A stretch of DNA of 34,014 nucleotides from an uncultured Bacteroidaceae bacterium (lineage in GTDB: Bacteria; Bacteroidota; Bacteroidia; Bacteroidales; Bacteroidaceae). The DNA lies in NCBI GenBank assembly GCA_905235565.1, contig CAJOLR010000019.1:1-34014 (forward strand), given 5' to 3'. A program made the position numbers and the translations under genes. Shown here piece by piece: positions 16,014-24,769 of this stretch (position 1 is its first letter; each line of letters begins with the position of its first letter). A model generated the notes under the pieces. That model saw nothing but the letters and a program-made list of their open reading frames with translations, had not been told where the DNA came from and ran no database searches.

Positions 16014-16050
16014 CAGCCAAATTCATTTTTAATACTTAAAAATTACAATT

Positions 16051-16296
16051 ATGGCAGATTCACAGATTGCAGAGAGAGTTCAGGCTATCATCGTTGACAA
16101 ACTTGGTGTTGAGGCATCAGAGGTTACTCCCGAGGCAAGCTTCGCCGCTGATCTGGGCGCAGATTCACTGGATACCGTTGAGCTCATCATGGAGTTCGAG
16201 AAGGAGTTCGGCATCTCAATTCCCGATGATCAGGCTGAGAAGATCACAACCGTAGGTGAGGCTATCGAGCTCATCAGCCAGGCAGCTACAAAGTAA
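16051..16296 (+). CDS. acpP: acyl carrier protein
   Basis: The 81-residue acidic protein carries growing acyl chains on a 4'-phosphopantetheine attached to Ser39 in the motif GADSLDTVE. Length, charge and the C-terminal EAIELI segment are standard. It is followed 24 bp later by fabF, the usual pairing for type II fatty acid synthesis. Confidence 0.98.
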   Translation: MADSQIAERVQAIIVDKLGVEASEVTPEASFAADLGADSLDTVELIMEFEKEFGISIPDDQAEKITTVGEAIELISQAATK

Positions 16297-16320
16297 ACCA
16301 GCAATCTTCCTTTCATAAAG

Positions 16321-17589
16321 ATGGATCTGAAAAGAGTTGTCGTAACCGGACTGGGAACCGTCAACCCTATTGGTAATTCTATCCCCGAATTCTGGGATAA
16401 TGCCATCAAGGGCGTAAGCGGAGCCGGTCCTATTACCAATTTTGACACCAACACCATACAGACCAAGGTCAAGATAGGATGTCAAGTCAAGAACTTTGAC
16501 ATTTCGCAGTATATGGACCGCAAGGAGGCGCGCAAACTTGACAAATACAGTCATTTTGCAGTGGCTTCGGCAGTGCAGGCCATACAGGATTCCGCCATTG
16601 ACCTTGAGAAAGAGGACCTTAACCGCATAGGCGTGATCCTCGGATTCGGTATGGGTGGCGTTGACGCCTTTGAGGAGGGTATAGATACCATCCATGAACA
16701 GAAGAAACTTGGTCAGGAACTCAAGGTCACCCCGTTCTTTGTACCCAGAATCCTGGGTTCCATAGCTTCGGGACTGATATCCATCATGTACAAGCTCAAG
16801 GGACCCAATTACGCGACTTCATCAGCCTGTGCATCAAGCACACACGCCATCATTGATGCCGTTAACATGATACGTTTGGGTAAAGCCAACGTCATTGTCA
16901 CCGGTGGTGCCGAAGCTGCGCTTGGAGACTGCGGAATAACCGGATTCGGAGTAATGCATGCACTCTCCACCCGCAATGACTCACCTGAGACGGCATCCCG
17001 CCCCATGAGCGCCAGCCGCGACGGATTCGTACTGGGTGAAGGCGGCGGAGTCCTTATCCTTGAGGAGTATGAGCACGCCATTGCCCGAGGCGCAAAAATC
17101 TACGCCGAGGTTGCAGGATGGGGCGCTACAGCTGATGCATACCACATGACTGCACCGGATCCCGAAGGAAGCGGAGCCATCCGCGTCATGCAGGAAGCCC
17201 TTGACGATGCCGGTATGAAACCCCAGGATATTGACTATATCAATATGCACGGAACATCAACTCCTCTGGGTGACATTGCAGAATGCAAGGCCATAAAGGC
17301 CGTATTCGGTAATCATGTATATGACATGAACCTGAGTTCAACCAAATCCATGACAGGTCATCTGCTCGGCGGCGCCGGAGTGATAGAGGCCATTGCCTCT
17401 GTGCTCGCCGTCAAGAATGACATAATACCTCCAACCATCAACCATGAGAAGGGTGATGAAGATGAGCAGATTGACTATCGCATGAACTTTACCTTTAACA
17501 AGGCACAGAAAAGAGAGGTTCGTGCCGCACTGTCCAACACCTTCGGATTCGGCGGACACAACTCTTGCGTTATCTTCAAAAAGTTCTAG
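16321..17589 (+). CDS. fabF: beta-ketoacyl-ACP synthase II
   Basis: It condenses malonyl-ACP with acyl-ACP during fatty acid elongation in the cytosol. The 422-residue length is usual. The thiolase-fold triad is complete: Cys170 in SACASSTHA, His310 in MHGTSTPLGD and His347 in SMTGHLLGGAG. The N-terminal VVVTGLGTVNPIG and C-terminal NTFGFGGHNSCVIF signatures are present. It follows acpP in the same transcript. The next gene starts within or immediately after its last codons. Confidence 0.98.
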   Translation: MDLKRVVVTGLGTVNPIGNSIPEFWDNAIKGVSGAGPITNFDTNTIQTKVKIGCQVKNFDISQYMDRKEARKLDKYSHFAVASAVQAIQDSAIDLEKEDLNRIGVILGFGMGGVDAFEEGIDTIHEQKKLGQELKVTPFFVPRILGSIASGLISIMYKLKGPNYATSSACASSTHAIIDAVNMIRLGKANVIVTGGAEAALGDCGITGFGVMHALSTRNDSPETASRPMSASRDGFVLGEGGGVLILEEYEHAIARGAKIYAEVAGWGATADAYHMTAPDPEGSGAIRVMQEALDDAGMKPQDIDYINMHGTSTPLGDIAECKAIKAVFGNHVYDMNLSSTKSMTGHLLGGAGVIEAIASVLAVKNDIIPPTINHEKGDEDEQIDYRMNFTFNKAQKREVRAALSNTFGFGGHNSCVIFKKF

Positions 17590-17591
17590 GA

Positions 17592-19742
17592 TTGAACAAG
17601 AATCGCCTGGGCGATATAACCCGTATATTCCGCAATGCGGCATCGGTCTTGACGGCCTTTGCCGCATTGTCGGGTTGTGCGGTCATCGGTAATCCTGACG
17701 GCGGTCCGTTTGACGAGACTCCACCCCGAATCACATCCACTCACCCAGAGAACGGAGCCATAGGCGTTAAGACACGCAAAGTCAGCATTGACTTTGACGA
17801 ATTCATCAAACTTGAAAACGCCAACGAGAAGGTTGTAATATCCCCCCCTCAGAAAGAACAACCTGAAATAAAGGTAATGGGGAAAAAGATTCAGGTGGAA
17901 TTATTTGATTCTCTGAAACCCAACACGACCTACTCAATTGATTTTGCCGACGGTATAGTTGACAACAACGAAGGTAATCAGTTTGGAGACTACTGCTTCC
18001 GTTTCAGTACAGGCGATTCCATCGATACGCTTGAGGTTTCAGGGTATGTCCTGAATGCCGAGGATCTGGAACCTGTCAAGGGCATAACCGTCGGCCTTCA
18101 CAGCGACCTTTCAGACTCAGCCTTCACAACCAAACCTTTTGAAAGGGTCTCCAGGACAGATGCAAGCGGCCACTTTACAGTAAGAGGTATTGCACCGGGC
18201 AAATACAGGATATATGCTGTAATGGATATGGACCAGACGTTCAGCTACTCACAGCGCAGTGAGATGATAGCCTGGATGGATTCAGTAATTGTACCTTCGT
18301 CCGAACTGAGATATCGCGAAGACACAATTTTTACAGCCGATGGACTGGTTGACACCACTCTCCTGGTTTCATACACCCATTATCTTCCTGATGACATTAC
18401 GCTCCTGGCTTTCCAGCCCGAACCCGTTATACAGTATCTGAGTGAGACAGACCGTTCCACTCACGAAAAGTTCACCCTCACTTTTGCACTACCGCTGGAC
18501 TCTATGCCCGATGTAAAAGGTCTTAACTTTGATGATACGGATGCATACATTCTCCAGCACAGCGCAAGATATGACACGCTGACATTCTGGATGAAGGATA
18601 CCCTGGTGTATTATCAGGATACGCTAAGCATAAGCGTCACGTTTATGGGCACCGATACAGCCGGTCTGCTTGTGCCCATTACCGACACATTGAATCTCAT
18701 ACCCAAAAAATCAAGAGAACGTATCCTGAAAGATGCCGCCAAGAAGGCCGAGGAAGACAGGAAGGAACTTGAAAGACAGATCAGGCGTCTGGAGCGTTCA
18801 GGTGATTCGATAAGATTGGCTAAGCTGCTTGAGCCAAAAAAGAGTTTCCTGAATTTTTCGGTTTCAACCGGAAACGCCCTAAACGTATTGACGACAAAGA
18901 TTACATTGAATTTCAAGGAACCTGTATCATTCAATTCCGACAGTACTTTCCATCTGTATCAGAAAGCTGACACCACGTGGAAGGAAATTCCTTTTGAGGT
19001 TGAACAGGATTCAAACAACATTCTCCGGTACTACGTCTATGGAGAGTGGAGACCAGAGGAGACTTTCAGGCTAACCATAGACTCGGCCGGCATTCAGGGG
19101 CTATACGGACTTCATAACAACAAGACGGAAGGCACTTTCAAGTTCAGCGCCCTGAACCAGTACAGCACACTTACAGTCAATGTTTCGAACCCCAAACCCG
19201 GATATACGGTGCGATTGCACAACAGCTCCGGCAAGGTTGAAAGGATTGGTAAGCTGGATAACGGCAGCGTAGATTTCTTCTGCCTGACTCCTTCCGTGTA
19301 CTATGTTTCCATGTTTGATGATGTTAACGGAAACGGAAAGTGGGACACCGGTGATTATGATGAGAAACGCCAACCGGAAGGAGTATGGTATATAAAGAGG
19401 AATTGGTCCCTCAAGCAGGACTGGATCCATGAGACTGACACCTGGAACATTCTTGAGAATCCGCTCACGGAACAGAAACCTGATGAACTGCTCAAGAACA
19501 AGAGCAGCAAAAAGATAGTAGACATACACAAGAAGAATCTTGAAAGGCTGGAAAAGAAAACCGAAAAGAAAGAATCGGAAAAGAACAAGAAGGAGCGCAA
19601 ACGCAAGGAGCGGAAGGAACGCCGTGAAAAGAACAAGGAGAAATACCGCGAGAGAAGGGCCAGGTCAAAGGCCCGGAAAGCACAGTCCGATTCAGATGTT
19701 AGCTCTCCAGACCCTCAGAAAGTTACGTCCCCAAACCAGTGA
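17592..19742 (+). CDS. Ig-like domain lipoprotein with a long charged tail
   Basis: This is a large envelope lipoprotein of a family widespread in Bacteroidetes (N-terminal SbsA-type Ig-like domain). No ATG fits. The likely start is the TTG at 17592, two bases after the fabF stop; a TTG at 17565 inside fabF is an alternative. From 17592 the product is 716 residues with lipobox LSGC at Cys29. Then come GNPDGGPFDETPPR, an Ig-like domain (about 45-140), a carboxypeptidase-regulatory-like domain (about 148-215), further beta domains, and a linker helix at about 376-410 with many Lys/Glu. The last 75 or so residues are almost all Lys, Arg and Glu, an uncommon feature. The gene's last 51 bp overlap the convergent dipeptidase-fusion gene. 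Function is unknown; a surface or periplasmic structural role is a guess. Confidence 0.85.
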   Translation: MNKNRLGDITRIFRNAASVLTAFAALSGCAVIGNPDGGPFDETPPRITSTHPENGAIGVKTRKVSIDFDEFIKLENANEKVVISPPQKEQPEIKVMGKKIQVELFDSLKPNTTYSIDFADGIVDNNEGNQFGDYCFRFSTGDSIDTLEVSGYVLNAEDLEPVKGITVGLHSDLSDSAFTTKPFERVSRTDASGHFTVRGIAPGKYRIYAVMDMDQTFSYSQRSEMIAWMDSVIVPSSELRYREDTIFTADGLVDTTLLVSYTHYLPDDITLLAFQPEPVIQYLSETDRSTHEKFTLTFALPLDSMPDVKGLNFDDTDAYILQHSARYDTLTFWMKDTLVYYQDTLSISVTFMGTDTAGLLVPITDTLNLIPKKSRERILKDAAKKAEEDRKELERQIRRLERSGDSIRLAKLLEPKKSFLNFSVSTGNALNVLTTKITLNFKEPVSFNSDSTFHLYQKADTTWKEIPFEVEQDSNNILRYYVYGEWRPEETFRLTIDSAGIQGLYGLHNNKTEGTFKFSALNQYSTLTVNVSNPKPGYTVRLHNSSGKVERIGKLDNGSVDFFCLTPSVYYVSMFDDVNGNGKWDTGDYDEKRQPEGVWYIKRNWSLKQDWIHETDTWNILENPLTEQKPDELLKNKSSKKIVDIHKKNLERLEKKTEKKESEKNKKERKRKERKERREKNKEKYRERRARSKARKAQSDSDVSSPDPQKVTSPNQ

Positions 19743-21437
19743 CAGGTCATCGTCGCTCATACCTTCGGCCATCAGCCTTTCTGTAAGGGTTATGAACCAA
19801 GAGGCATCCTCCAGTCCTGGAATCCCGCCTCCTCCGTCAAAGTCAGAACCTATGCCTACATGGTGTACACCCATAACGTCTATCATATGCATGATATGGC
19901 GTACAGCATCATTTACAGTGGCATTTCCGTCTTTTTTCAGGAAACCGCTGTAAAGGCAAGCCTGTGCTACTCCTCCTGACTTGGCGAGCGAACGCATCTG
20001 GTCATCAGTCAGGTTACGGGTATGGTCACACAACTTCCTGCTGGATGAATGTGAGCATATTATAGGTTTGGTACTGCACTCGATGGCATCCCAGAAACTC
20101 TTCTCTGAAGCATGTGAAAGGTCTACCATCATTCCTACTCTGTTCATGCGGGCCACCACCTCACGTCCAAGGTCGGACAGGCCGTTATGTTCATTGTTTC
20201 CTTTATGGGAATCGCAGATATCATTGTCCCCGTTATGGCAAAGTGTCATATATGCCACACCGCGACTTCTGAAACGGTCCACATTGTCAACATCGATTCC
20301 TACGGCATAACCGTTCTCTATACCCTTTACAATAGATTTTATCCCTTTTGACTTGTTTATCCACAACTCATCAGGAGTAACGGCTATGGCTGCATACCCC
20401 TTGCACTGACCAATACGCTCGTCTATTAGGGAGAGCAGGCGGTCTGCCTTGGCTGTTGCCGCCTTAAGGAATTCGGCATCCCGCTCCTCCTGTTTAAGAT
20501 ATGCCACCATGAAACTGACATCCTGCCGACCGGCTGTCATCTTGTGCAAGTCAACCAGCAAATCCTGATTCCTGTCACAAAAGAGAGCACCCTCATCAAA
20601 CAGCATTGGGCTGTCGCAATGGCTGTCAAGTATTATTGTCCTGCTATGCAACTCCTTGGCACGACGAAACAGGGAAGCCTGGCTAATAAGCCAATCAAAT
20701 ATCGGCATCATAGTACGGTCATCCTCCATGATAAAGCATTCGGGATGCCACTGAACACCCATAATGGGACGGAATGTAACAGATTCCATAGCCTCAACTA
20801 TCCCGTCGGGAGCAATGGCGCTGACACGGAATCCTGCCGGCACCTCCCTGACAGCCTGATGATGGAATGAGTTGACGGCCAACGTATCCTTTCCCAACAG
20901 GGAGTAGAGCAGGGAATCCTTCTCAATCCTGACATCATGCGACGGAACACCACGTGGTGCGCTCTGGCTGTGCTCAATGCATGGGCGGTCATGCTGACTC
21001 CTGATATCCTGATAAAGCTTGCCTCCGAGAGCAGCAGTAAGGACCTGGATGCCCCTGCATATTCCCAATACCGGAATCTGGCGGTCTGATGCCAGCCTTA
21101 CCAGCATCAGTTCAGGAGCGTCACGGCGGGGATTGACCGATACGCAATCAAGCGGCTCTTCACCAAGAAATTCCGGATCTATATCCGCACCGCCCGAAAG
21201 AACAATGCCATCAAGTGAGTCAACAATGGAAACAAGTGCCTTCCAGTCATCGTACGGGGGAATTATTACAGGGGTACCACCAGCTTCCGACACAGACTTG
21301 TAATATGCCTCGGCTAAGGTGCAGTCACCCTCCCTGAAATTACCGCTTATACCTATTACAGGGTAATGACAGTCCAACACCTCTGTCCCGGAATCCATTC
21401 TTCTGATCCCGGAATTGAGCTCTTCGGCCTTATACAT
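19692..21437 (-). CDS. fusion of C26 gamma-glutamyl hydrolase-like amidotransferase and M19 dipeptidase
   Basis: The 581-residue protein joins two hydrolases. Residues about 24-255 are a class I glutamine-amidotransferase fold of the PuuD/C26 type: Cys127 in GICRGIQ, with His231 and Glu233 in QWHPE, form the triad, and GGADIDP is present. Residues about 262-581 are a renal-dipeptidase (M19) barrel: His273 and Asp275 in DSHCD, Glu374 in GIENG, His442 in DLSHAS and His463 in CSHSSS form the expected dinuclear zinc site, and GIGSDFDGGGG is present. No signal peptide is seen, so it is probably cytosolic. Together they could split a gamma-glutamyl bond and then the released dipeptide, as in glutathione or peptidoglycan fragments (inference). 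It starts 2 bp after the Lrp-type gene, and its 3' end overlaps the convergent lipoprotein gene by 51 bp. Confidence 0.92.
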   Translation of the reverse strand: MYKAEELNSGIRRMDSGTEVLDCHYPVIGISGNFREGDCTLAEAYYKSVSEAGGTPVIIPPYDDWKALVSIVDSLDGIVLSGGADIDPEFLGEEPLDCVSVNPRRDAPELMLVRLASDRQIPVLGICRGIQVLTAALGGKLYQDIRSQHDRPCIEHSQSAPRGVPSHDVRIEKDSLLYSLLGKDTLAVNSFHHQAVREVPAGFRVSAIAPDGIVEAMESVTFRPIMGVQWHPECFIMEDDRTMMPIFDWLISQASLFRRAKELHSRTIILDSHCDSPMLFDEGALFCDRNQDLLVDLHKMTAGRQDVSFMVAYLKQEERDAEFLKAATAKADRLLSLIDERIGQCKGYAAIAVTPDELWINKSKGIKSIVKGIENGYAVGIDVDNVDRFRSRGVAYMTLCHNGDNDICDSHKGNNEHNGLSDLGREVVARMNRVGMMVDLSHASEKSFWDAIECSTKPIICSHSSSRKLCDHTRNLTDDQMRSLAKSGGVAQACLYSGFLKKDGNATVNDAVRHIMHMIDVMGVHHVGIGSDFDGGGGIPGLEDASWFITLTERLMAEGMSDDDLSLVWGRNFLRVWRANI

Positions 21438-21439
21438 GG

Positions 21440-21925
21440 TTATTCTATGATAGGAATGGTCTTACGGATACTCTCGTCAAGAGAGATGAGAGTCTCGGTT
21501 GCGGTCACGCCCTTGATTTCCTGAATATGGCCGTTAATGAGTTCCATAAGATGGGAGTTGTCACGGGCATAGAGCTTGATCATCATTGTGTAGCGTCCTG
21601 TGGTGAAATGGCTCTCCACAACTTCCGGGATCTGATCCAACTCAGCTACCACCTGATGGTACATTGAACCTTTCTCGAGGGTTAGGCCAACATATGTGCA
21701 GGTGTTGTATCCGATGCTGCGCGGATTTACATTATAGCCAGATCCGGTTATCACGCCCAGGTCAAACATTCTCTGGACACGCTGATGAATGGCTGCGCGG
21801 GAAACGCCGCATTGCGCAGCGACATCACGGAAGGGAATACGTGCATTCTGTGAGATGATTCCAAGAATTTTTCTGTCAAGAGAATCCATTTTCTCTGTTG
21901 ACTGAACAGTCTTTTTTAAATTCAT
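21440..21925 (-). CDS. Lrp/AsnC-family transcriptional regulator
   Basis: The 161-residue protein has an N-terminal winged helix-turn-helix (about 14-62; recognition helix in DVAAQCGVSRAAIHQRV) and a C-terminal RAM effector-binding domain (about 75-150, with VGLTLEKGS and HFTTGRYTMMIKLYA). Members sense amino acids and act as dimers or octamers. An internal ATG at residue 13 is an alternative start. The dipeptidase-fusion gene follows 2 bp later, so the regulator probably controls it in response to an amino acid released by that enzyme. A perfect 12-bp palindrome lies 9 bp upstream of its start codon. Confidence 0.95.
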   Translation of the reverse strand: MNLKKTVQSTEKMDSLDRKILGIISQNARIPFRDVAAQCGVSRAAIHQRVQRMFDLGVITGSGYNVNPRSIGYNTCTYVGLTLEKGSMYHQVVAELDQIPEVVESHFTTGRYTMMIKLYARDNSHLMELINGHIQEIKGVTATETLISLDESIRKTIPIIE

Positions 21926-21933
21926 AATGTAAG

Positions 21934-21945
21934 CACCAATTGGTG
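21934..21945. promoter_or_regulatory. 12-bp palindrome, candidate Lrp-type operator
   Basis: CACCAATTGGTG is a perfect palindrome located between the -7 box (21964-21971) and the start codon of the Lrp-type gene, about 10-20 bases after the expected transcription start. Position and symmetry suit autoregulation. Confidence 0.5.
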
Positions 21946-21963
21946 GTGGTTAATATTTTGTTC

Positions 21964-21971
21964 CAAATTTA
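21964..21971 (-). promoter_or_regulatory. -7 box of the Lrp-type gene
   Basis: TAAATTTG on the minus strand is a full match to TAnnTTTG, 38 bp before the start codon. No convincing -33 TTTG is seen at the usual distance. Confidence 0.45.
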
Positions 21972-22014
21972 AATAAAAAAAGCATCCATTGTCCCCATTC
22001 CCCTTACATAATGA

Positions 22015-22048
22015 CAAAAAAAGAGGGGATGGATAACCCACCCCCTCT
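22015..22048 (-). terminator. intrinsic terminator of the FKBP gene
   Basis: On the minus strand an 11-bp stem (22048-22038 against 22032-22022, one G.U pair) with a 5-nt loop is followed directly by a run of T. It separates the FKBP gene from the Lrp-type gene, which therefore needs its own promoter. Confidence 0.85.
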
Positions 22049-22070
22049 GTATGCCATGTTTAAATTGTAT

Positions 22071-22919
22071 TTACTTGAAACTTACAAGTTCAACCTCGAA
22101 TACAAGTGTGGAATAAGCTTTGATCTCTGAGCCGTAGCCATTCTCTCCATAACCCAGGTCATAAGGAATGAAGAAACGGTACTTGTCACCTACGCTCATC
22201 AGCTGGATGCCTTCGGTCCAACCCTTGATTACGCCGCTCAGATTGAGAGTGACAGGAGTGGTAGCCTCGTCAAATACGGTACCGTCTATGAACTCACCGC
22301 GATAACGGACTTCAACATCACTTGTTGCTGTGGGCTTGGGACCTCCATCACCAAGCTTGATTACCTGATAAAGGAGTCCGCTTGGGGTCTTTACCACATT
22401 CTCCTCCTTAGCCTTCTTTTCCAGATACGCCAGGTTCTCTTCCTTTGACTTGTTTAACTGCTGCTGCATGAGACGCTCGTAGAGGCTGTTTGCTATATCA
22501 TCGGCATCCTCGAAAGACATTACCTTCCAGTTGTCAAGCATACCGTCACGGAAACCGTTAACGTAATTGCTCTTGTTGAATGTCTCACCGTTGCCAAACA
22601 AATTCTCGCTCATACCGGGAAATACCTGGCTCATTTCCTGGAAACCGATCTCAAGACCGAGAGCATATGCCAGCTTTGAGTTGTCATCAGGATTAGAGGC
22701 GGCCTCCATGAAACCTTTTACAAACTGCTTGATTGTTACGGAATCTACGATATCGTAAGGGAGCTGCTCTTTATAAACACGTACAGCACGGCCCATTCCA
22801 ATTGAATAGGAGATAGAGTCCTTTACATCATTCATTGTAACTTTACCTGTACCTGCACCACCACATGATGCCAATACGGCTGCAACCATGACGGCTGCCA
22901 TAAGATTCAATCTTTTCAT
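22071..22919 (-). CDS. FKBP-type peptidyl-prolyl cis-trans isomerase lipoprotein
   Basis: The 282-residue protein is a FkpA/Mip-like envelope folding catalyst. A lipoprotein signal ends VLASC with Cys19. The N-terminal FKBP_N-type dimerisation region is helical (about 30-180, with SYSIGMGRAV and YALGLEIGFQ). The catalytic FKBP domain spans about 185-282, with VEVRYRGEFIDGTVFDEA, VIKGWTEGIQLMSVGDKYRFFIP and YGENGYG. Key hydrophobic pocket residues of the family appear to be kept. It is a single-gene unit with a strong terminator; only a weak -7-like box (TATCTTCG on the minus strand, 22969-22976) is seen upstream. Confidence 0.95.
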   Translation of the reverse strand: MKRLNLMAAVMVAAVLASCGGAGTGKVTMNDVKDSISYSIGMGRAVRVYKEQLPYDIVDSVTIKQFVKGFMEAASNPDDNSKLAYALGLEIGFQEMSQVFPGMSENLFGNGETFNKSNYVNGFRDGMLDNWKVMSFEDADDIANSLYERLMQQQLNKSKEENLAYLEKKAKEENVVKTPSGLLYQVIKLGDGGPKPTATSDVEVRYRGEFIDGTVFDEATTPVTLNLSGVIKGWTEGIQLMSVGDKYRFFIPYDLGYGENGYGSEIKAYSTLVFEVELVSFK

Positions 22920-23060
22920 TTCTTTCTGTTTATTGTTAAGTACTTGTTTGCTAAGAAAATCGGGTGCGAAGATAATGTTTTTTTCCGATGATTGTTTAAT
23001 CTATCTCACATTAGGGGTCTTTTTTTGTATGGAGCCCGTCTACGATACCGAAAAATGCAG

Positions 23061-23068
23061 TAATTTTG
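23061..23068 (+). promoter_or_regulatory. -7 box before the nucleoside kinase gene
   Basis: TAATTTTG matches TAnnTTTG and lies 27 bp before the ATG at 23096. The only TTTG upstream is too far away (33 bp), so the call is tentative. Confidence 0.35.
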
Positions 23069-23095
23069 AAATTTCAAACAGAAGAACCGTTTATT

Positions 23096-24760
23096 ATGGA
23101 AATCTACTGCATCAACAACAAGAAAACCGAGAGTTTCAATCCCGGAGCCACATTCTCCGAAATGTTCGTGAAGTTCAGACCGGCACTGAAAGGCTGCCCT
23201 GTCTGTTTAACGGCAAACGGCAAGGTCACTGACCTGGACTCCAAGGCTTATGAAGACTGCGACGTCGAATTCCTGGATGTTACCACAAGCATCGGTGCCC
23301 GCAGCTATTCGCAGGGGCTGGTATTTGTACTGTCAAAAGCCGTGTCGGAACTCTATCCAAAGGGAAAGATCAGAGTCTCCAATGCTGTTTCCAAAGGATT
23401 CTATTGCCCCGTGGAGATAGGCCGTGAGATTACGGAAGATGACGTCACCTCTATCAGCGAGCGCATGGGCAGCATAATAGGGCGCTCCATTCCGTTTGTA
23501 AAACATATCGCCCACACATCAGATGTGGCAGATATCATGTCAAAAGCCGGACGGGAGGATACTGCCAGGCTTTTGCGTAGCATAGGTTCCATATATTCCA
23601 CTTACTATACATTGGACGGCATGCCGGACTGGTTCTTCGGAACCTTGCCTCCAAACACCGGATGTCTGAAGGTGTTCGGACTTGAACCGATGGCCGGGGG
23701 AGTACTGATGCGGGTACCCAACAGGTCCAACCCCGAACAGCTTGAACCGATGGTAAGACAGGACAAGATGTTCGAGATGTTCAAGGAGCATCATGACTGG
23801 ATGGGAATACTGGGGTTCTCCACTCTGGGAGAACTGAATGAGGCTGTCAGGAACGGAGGAAGCAACATGATAATAAACGTTGCCGAGGCTCTGCAGTCAC
23901 AGAAGATTGTCCATATAGCCGACCAGATTGTAGCCCGCAGGAACGAGGGCAAGGGACTTAAACTGGTCATGGTTTCCGGTCCGTCATCATCGGGCAAGAC
24001 CACATTCAGCAAGAGGCTCATGGTCCAGCTTATGGCTCATGGCCTGACGCCTAAGGTCCTCTCTCTTGACGACTATTTCCTGGACCGTGACAATACTCCT
24101 CTGGATGAGAACGGCGAGCATGATTTTGAGTCACTATACGCCATTGACCTGCCCTACTTCAACGCCCAGCTTAAAGATCTTCTGGCAGGCAAGACCATTC
24201 AGCCGCCCACTTTCAATTTCAAGAAAGGCGGAGTACGTGAATTCACAGACCCCAAGATAACACTTGGCAAGAACGACATTCTGCTTATCGAAGGTATTCA
24301 CGCCCTCAATCCGGACCTGATGCCCGATATCCCAGCCGACCGCAGGTTCCTGATATATGTATCGGCCCTGACAAGCATCCGCATAGACGAGCACAACTAT
24401 ATCCCCACCACCGACAACCGCCTGCTCCGTCGCATCACACGTGACCACAAGTACCGCAGCTACTCAGCTATGGATACCATCGGACGCTGGCCATCTGTCC
24501 GCGCCGGCGAGGAGAAGTGGATTTTCCCCTATCAGGAGAATGCCGATGCCATGTTCAATTCGGCCATGATGTTTGAGATAGCGGTCATAAAGGATATGGT
24601 AGCCCCATTGCTTGAAGAGGTTCCGGAGAACTGCCCCGAATATACAAAGGCTGGCCAGCTCAAGGACTTCCTGAAACTGTTCAAAACCATACCCAGCCAG
24701 AACCTGCCGCCCACATCGCTGGTACGTGAATTCATTGGAGGCAGCAGTTTCCACTATTGA
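23096..24760 (+). CDS. nucleoside (uridine-type) kinase with TGS and ThrRS-like domains
   Basis: The 554-residue protein has an N-terminal TGS-like domain (about 1-60), a threonyl-tRNA-synthetase SAD-like region (about 65-200) and a C-terminal uridine-kinase-type P-loop domain, with Walker A GPSSSGKT at 295-302 and LSLDDYF next. This architecture is common in Bacteroidetes and annotated as nucleoside kinase; the exact nucleoside is unknown. The frame runs back to a TTG at 23066, but that codon falls in the -7 box, so the ATG at 23096 is used. It heads a long string of closely spaced genes (rpoN follows after 9 bp). Confidence 0.92.
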   Translation: MEIYCINNKKTESFNPGATFSEMFVKFRPALKGCPVCLTANGKVTDLDSKAYEDCDVEFLDVTTSIGARSYSQGLVFVLSKAVSELYPKGKIRVSNAVSKGFYCPVEIGREITEDDVTSISERMGSIIGRSIPFVKHIAHTSDVADIMSKAGREDTARLLRSIGSIYSTYYTLDGMPDWFFGTLPPNTGCLKVFGLEPMAGGVLMRVPNRSNPEQLEPMVRQDKMFEMFKEHHDWMGILGFSTLGELNEAVRNGGSNMIINVAEALQSQKIVHIADQIVARRNEGKGLKLVMVSGPSSSGKTTFSKRLMVQLMAHGLTPKVLSLDDYFLDRDNTPLDENGEHDFESLYAIDLPYFNAQLKDLLAGKTIQPPTFNFKKGGVREFTDPKITLGKNDILLIEGIHALNPDLMPDIPADRRFLIYVSALTSIRIDEHNYIPTTDNRLLRRITRDHKYRSYSAMDTIGRWPSVRAGEEKWIFPYQENADAMFNSAMMFEIAVIKDMVAPLLEEVPENCPEYTKAGQLKDFLKLFKTIPSQNLPPTSLVREFIGGSSFHY

Positions 24761-24769
24761 TCCCGAATA

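Noticed and set aside
19692-19953. Plus-strand open frame continuing past the Ig-like lipoprotein gene.
   Set aside because: It is the reverse complement of the conserved M19 C-terminus and shows no protein features of its own.
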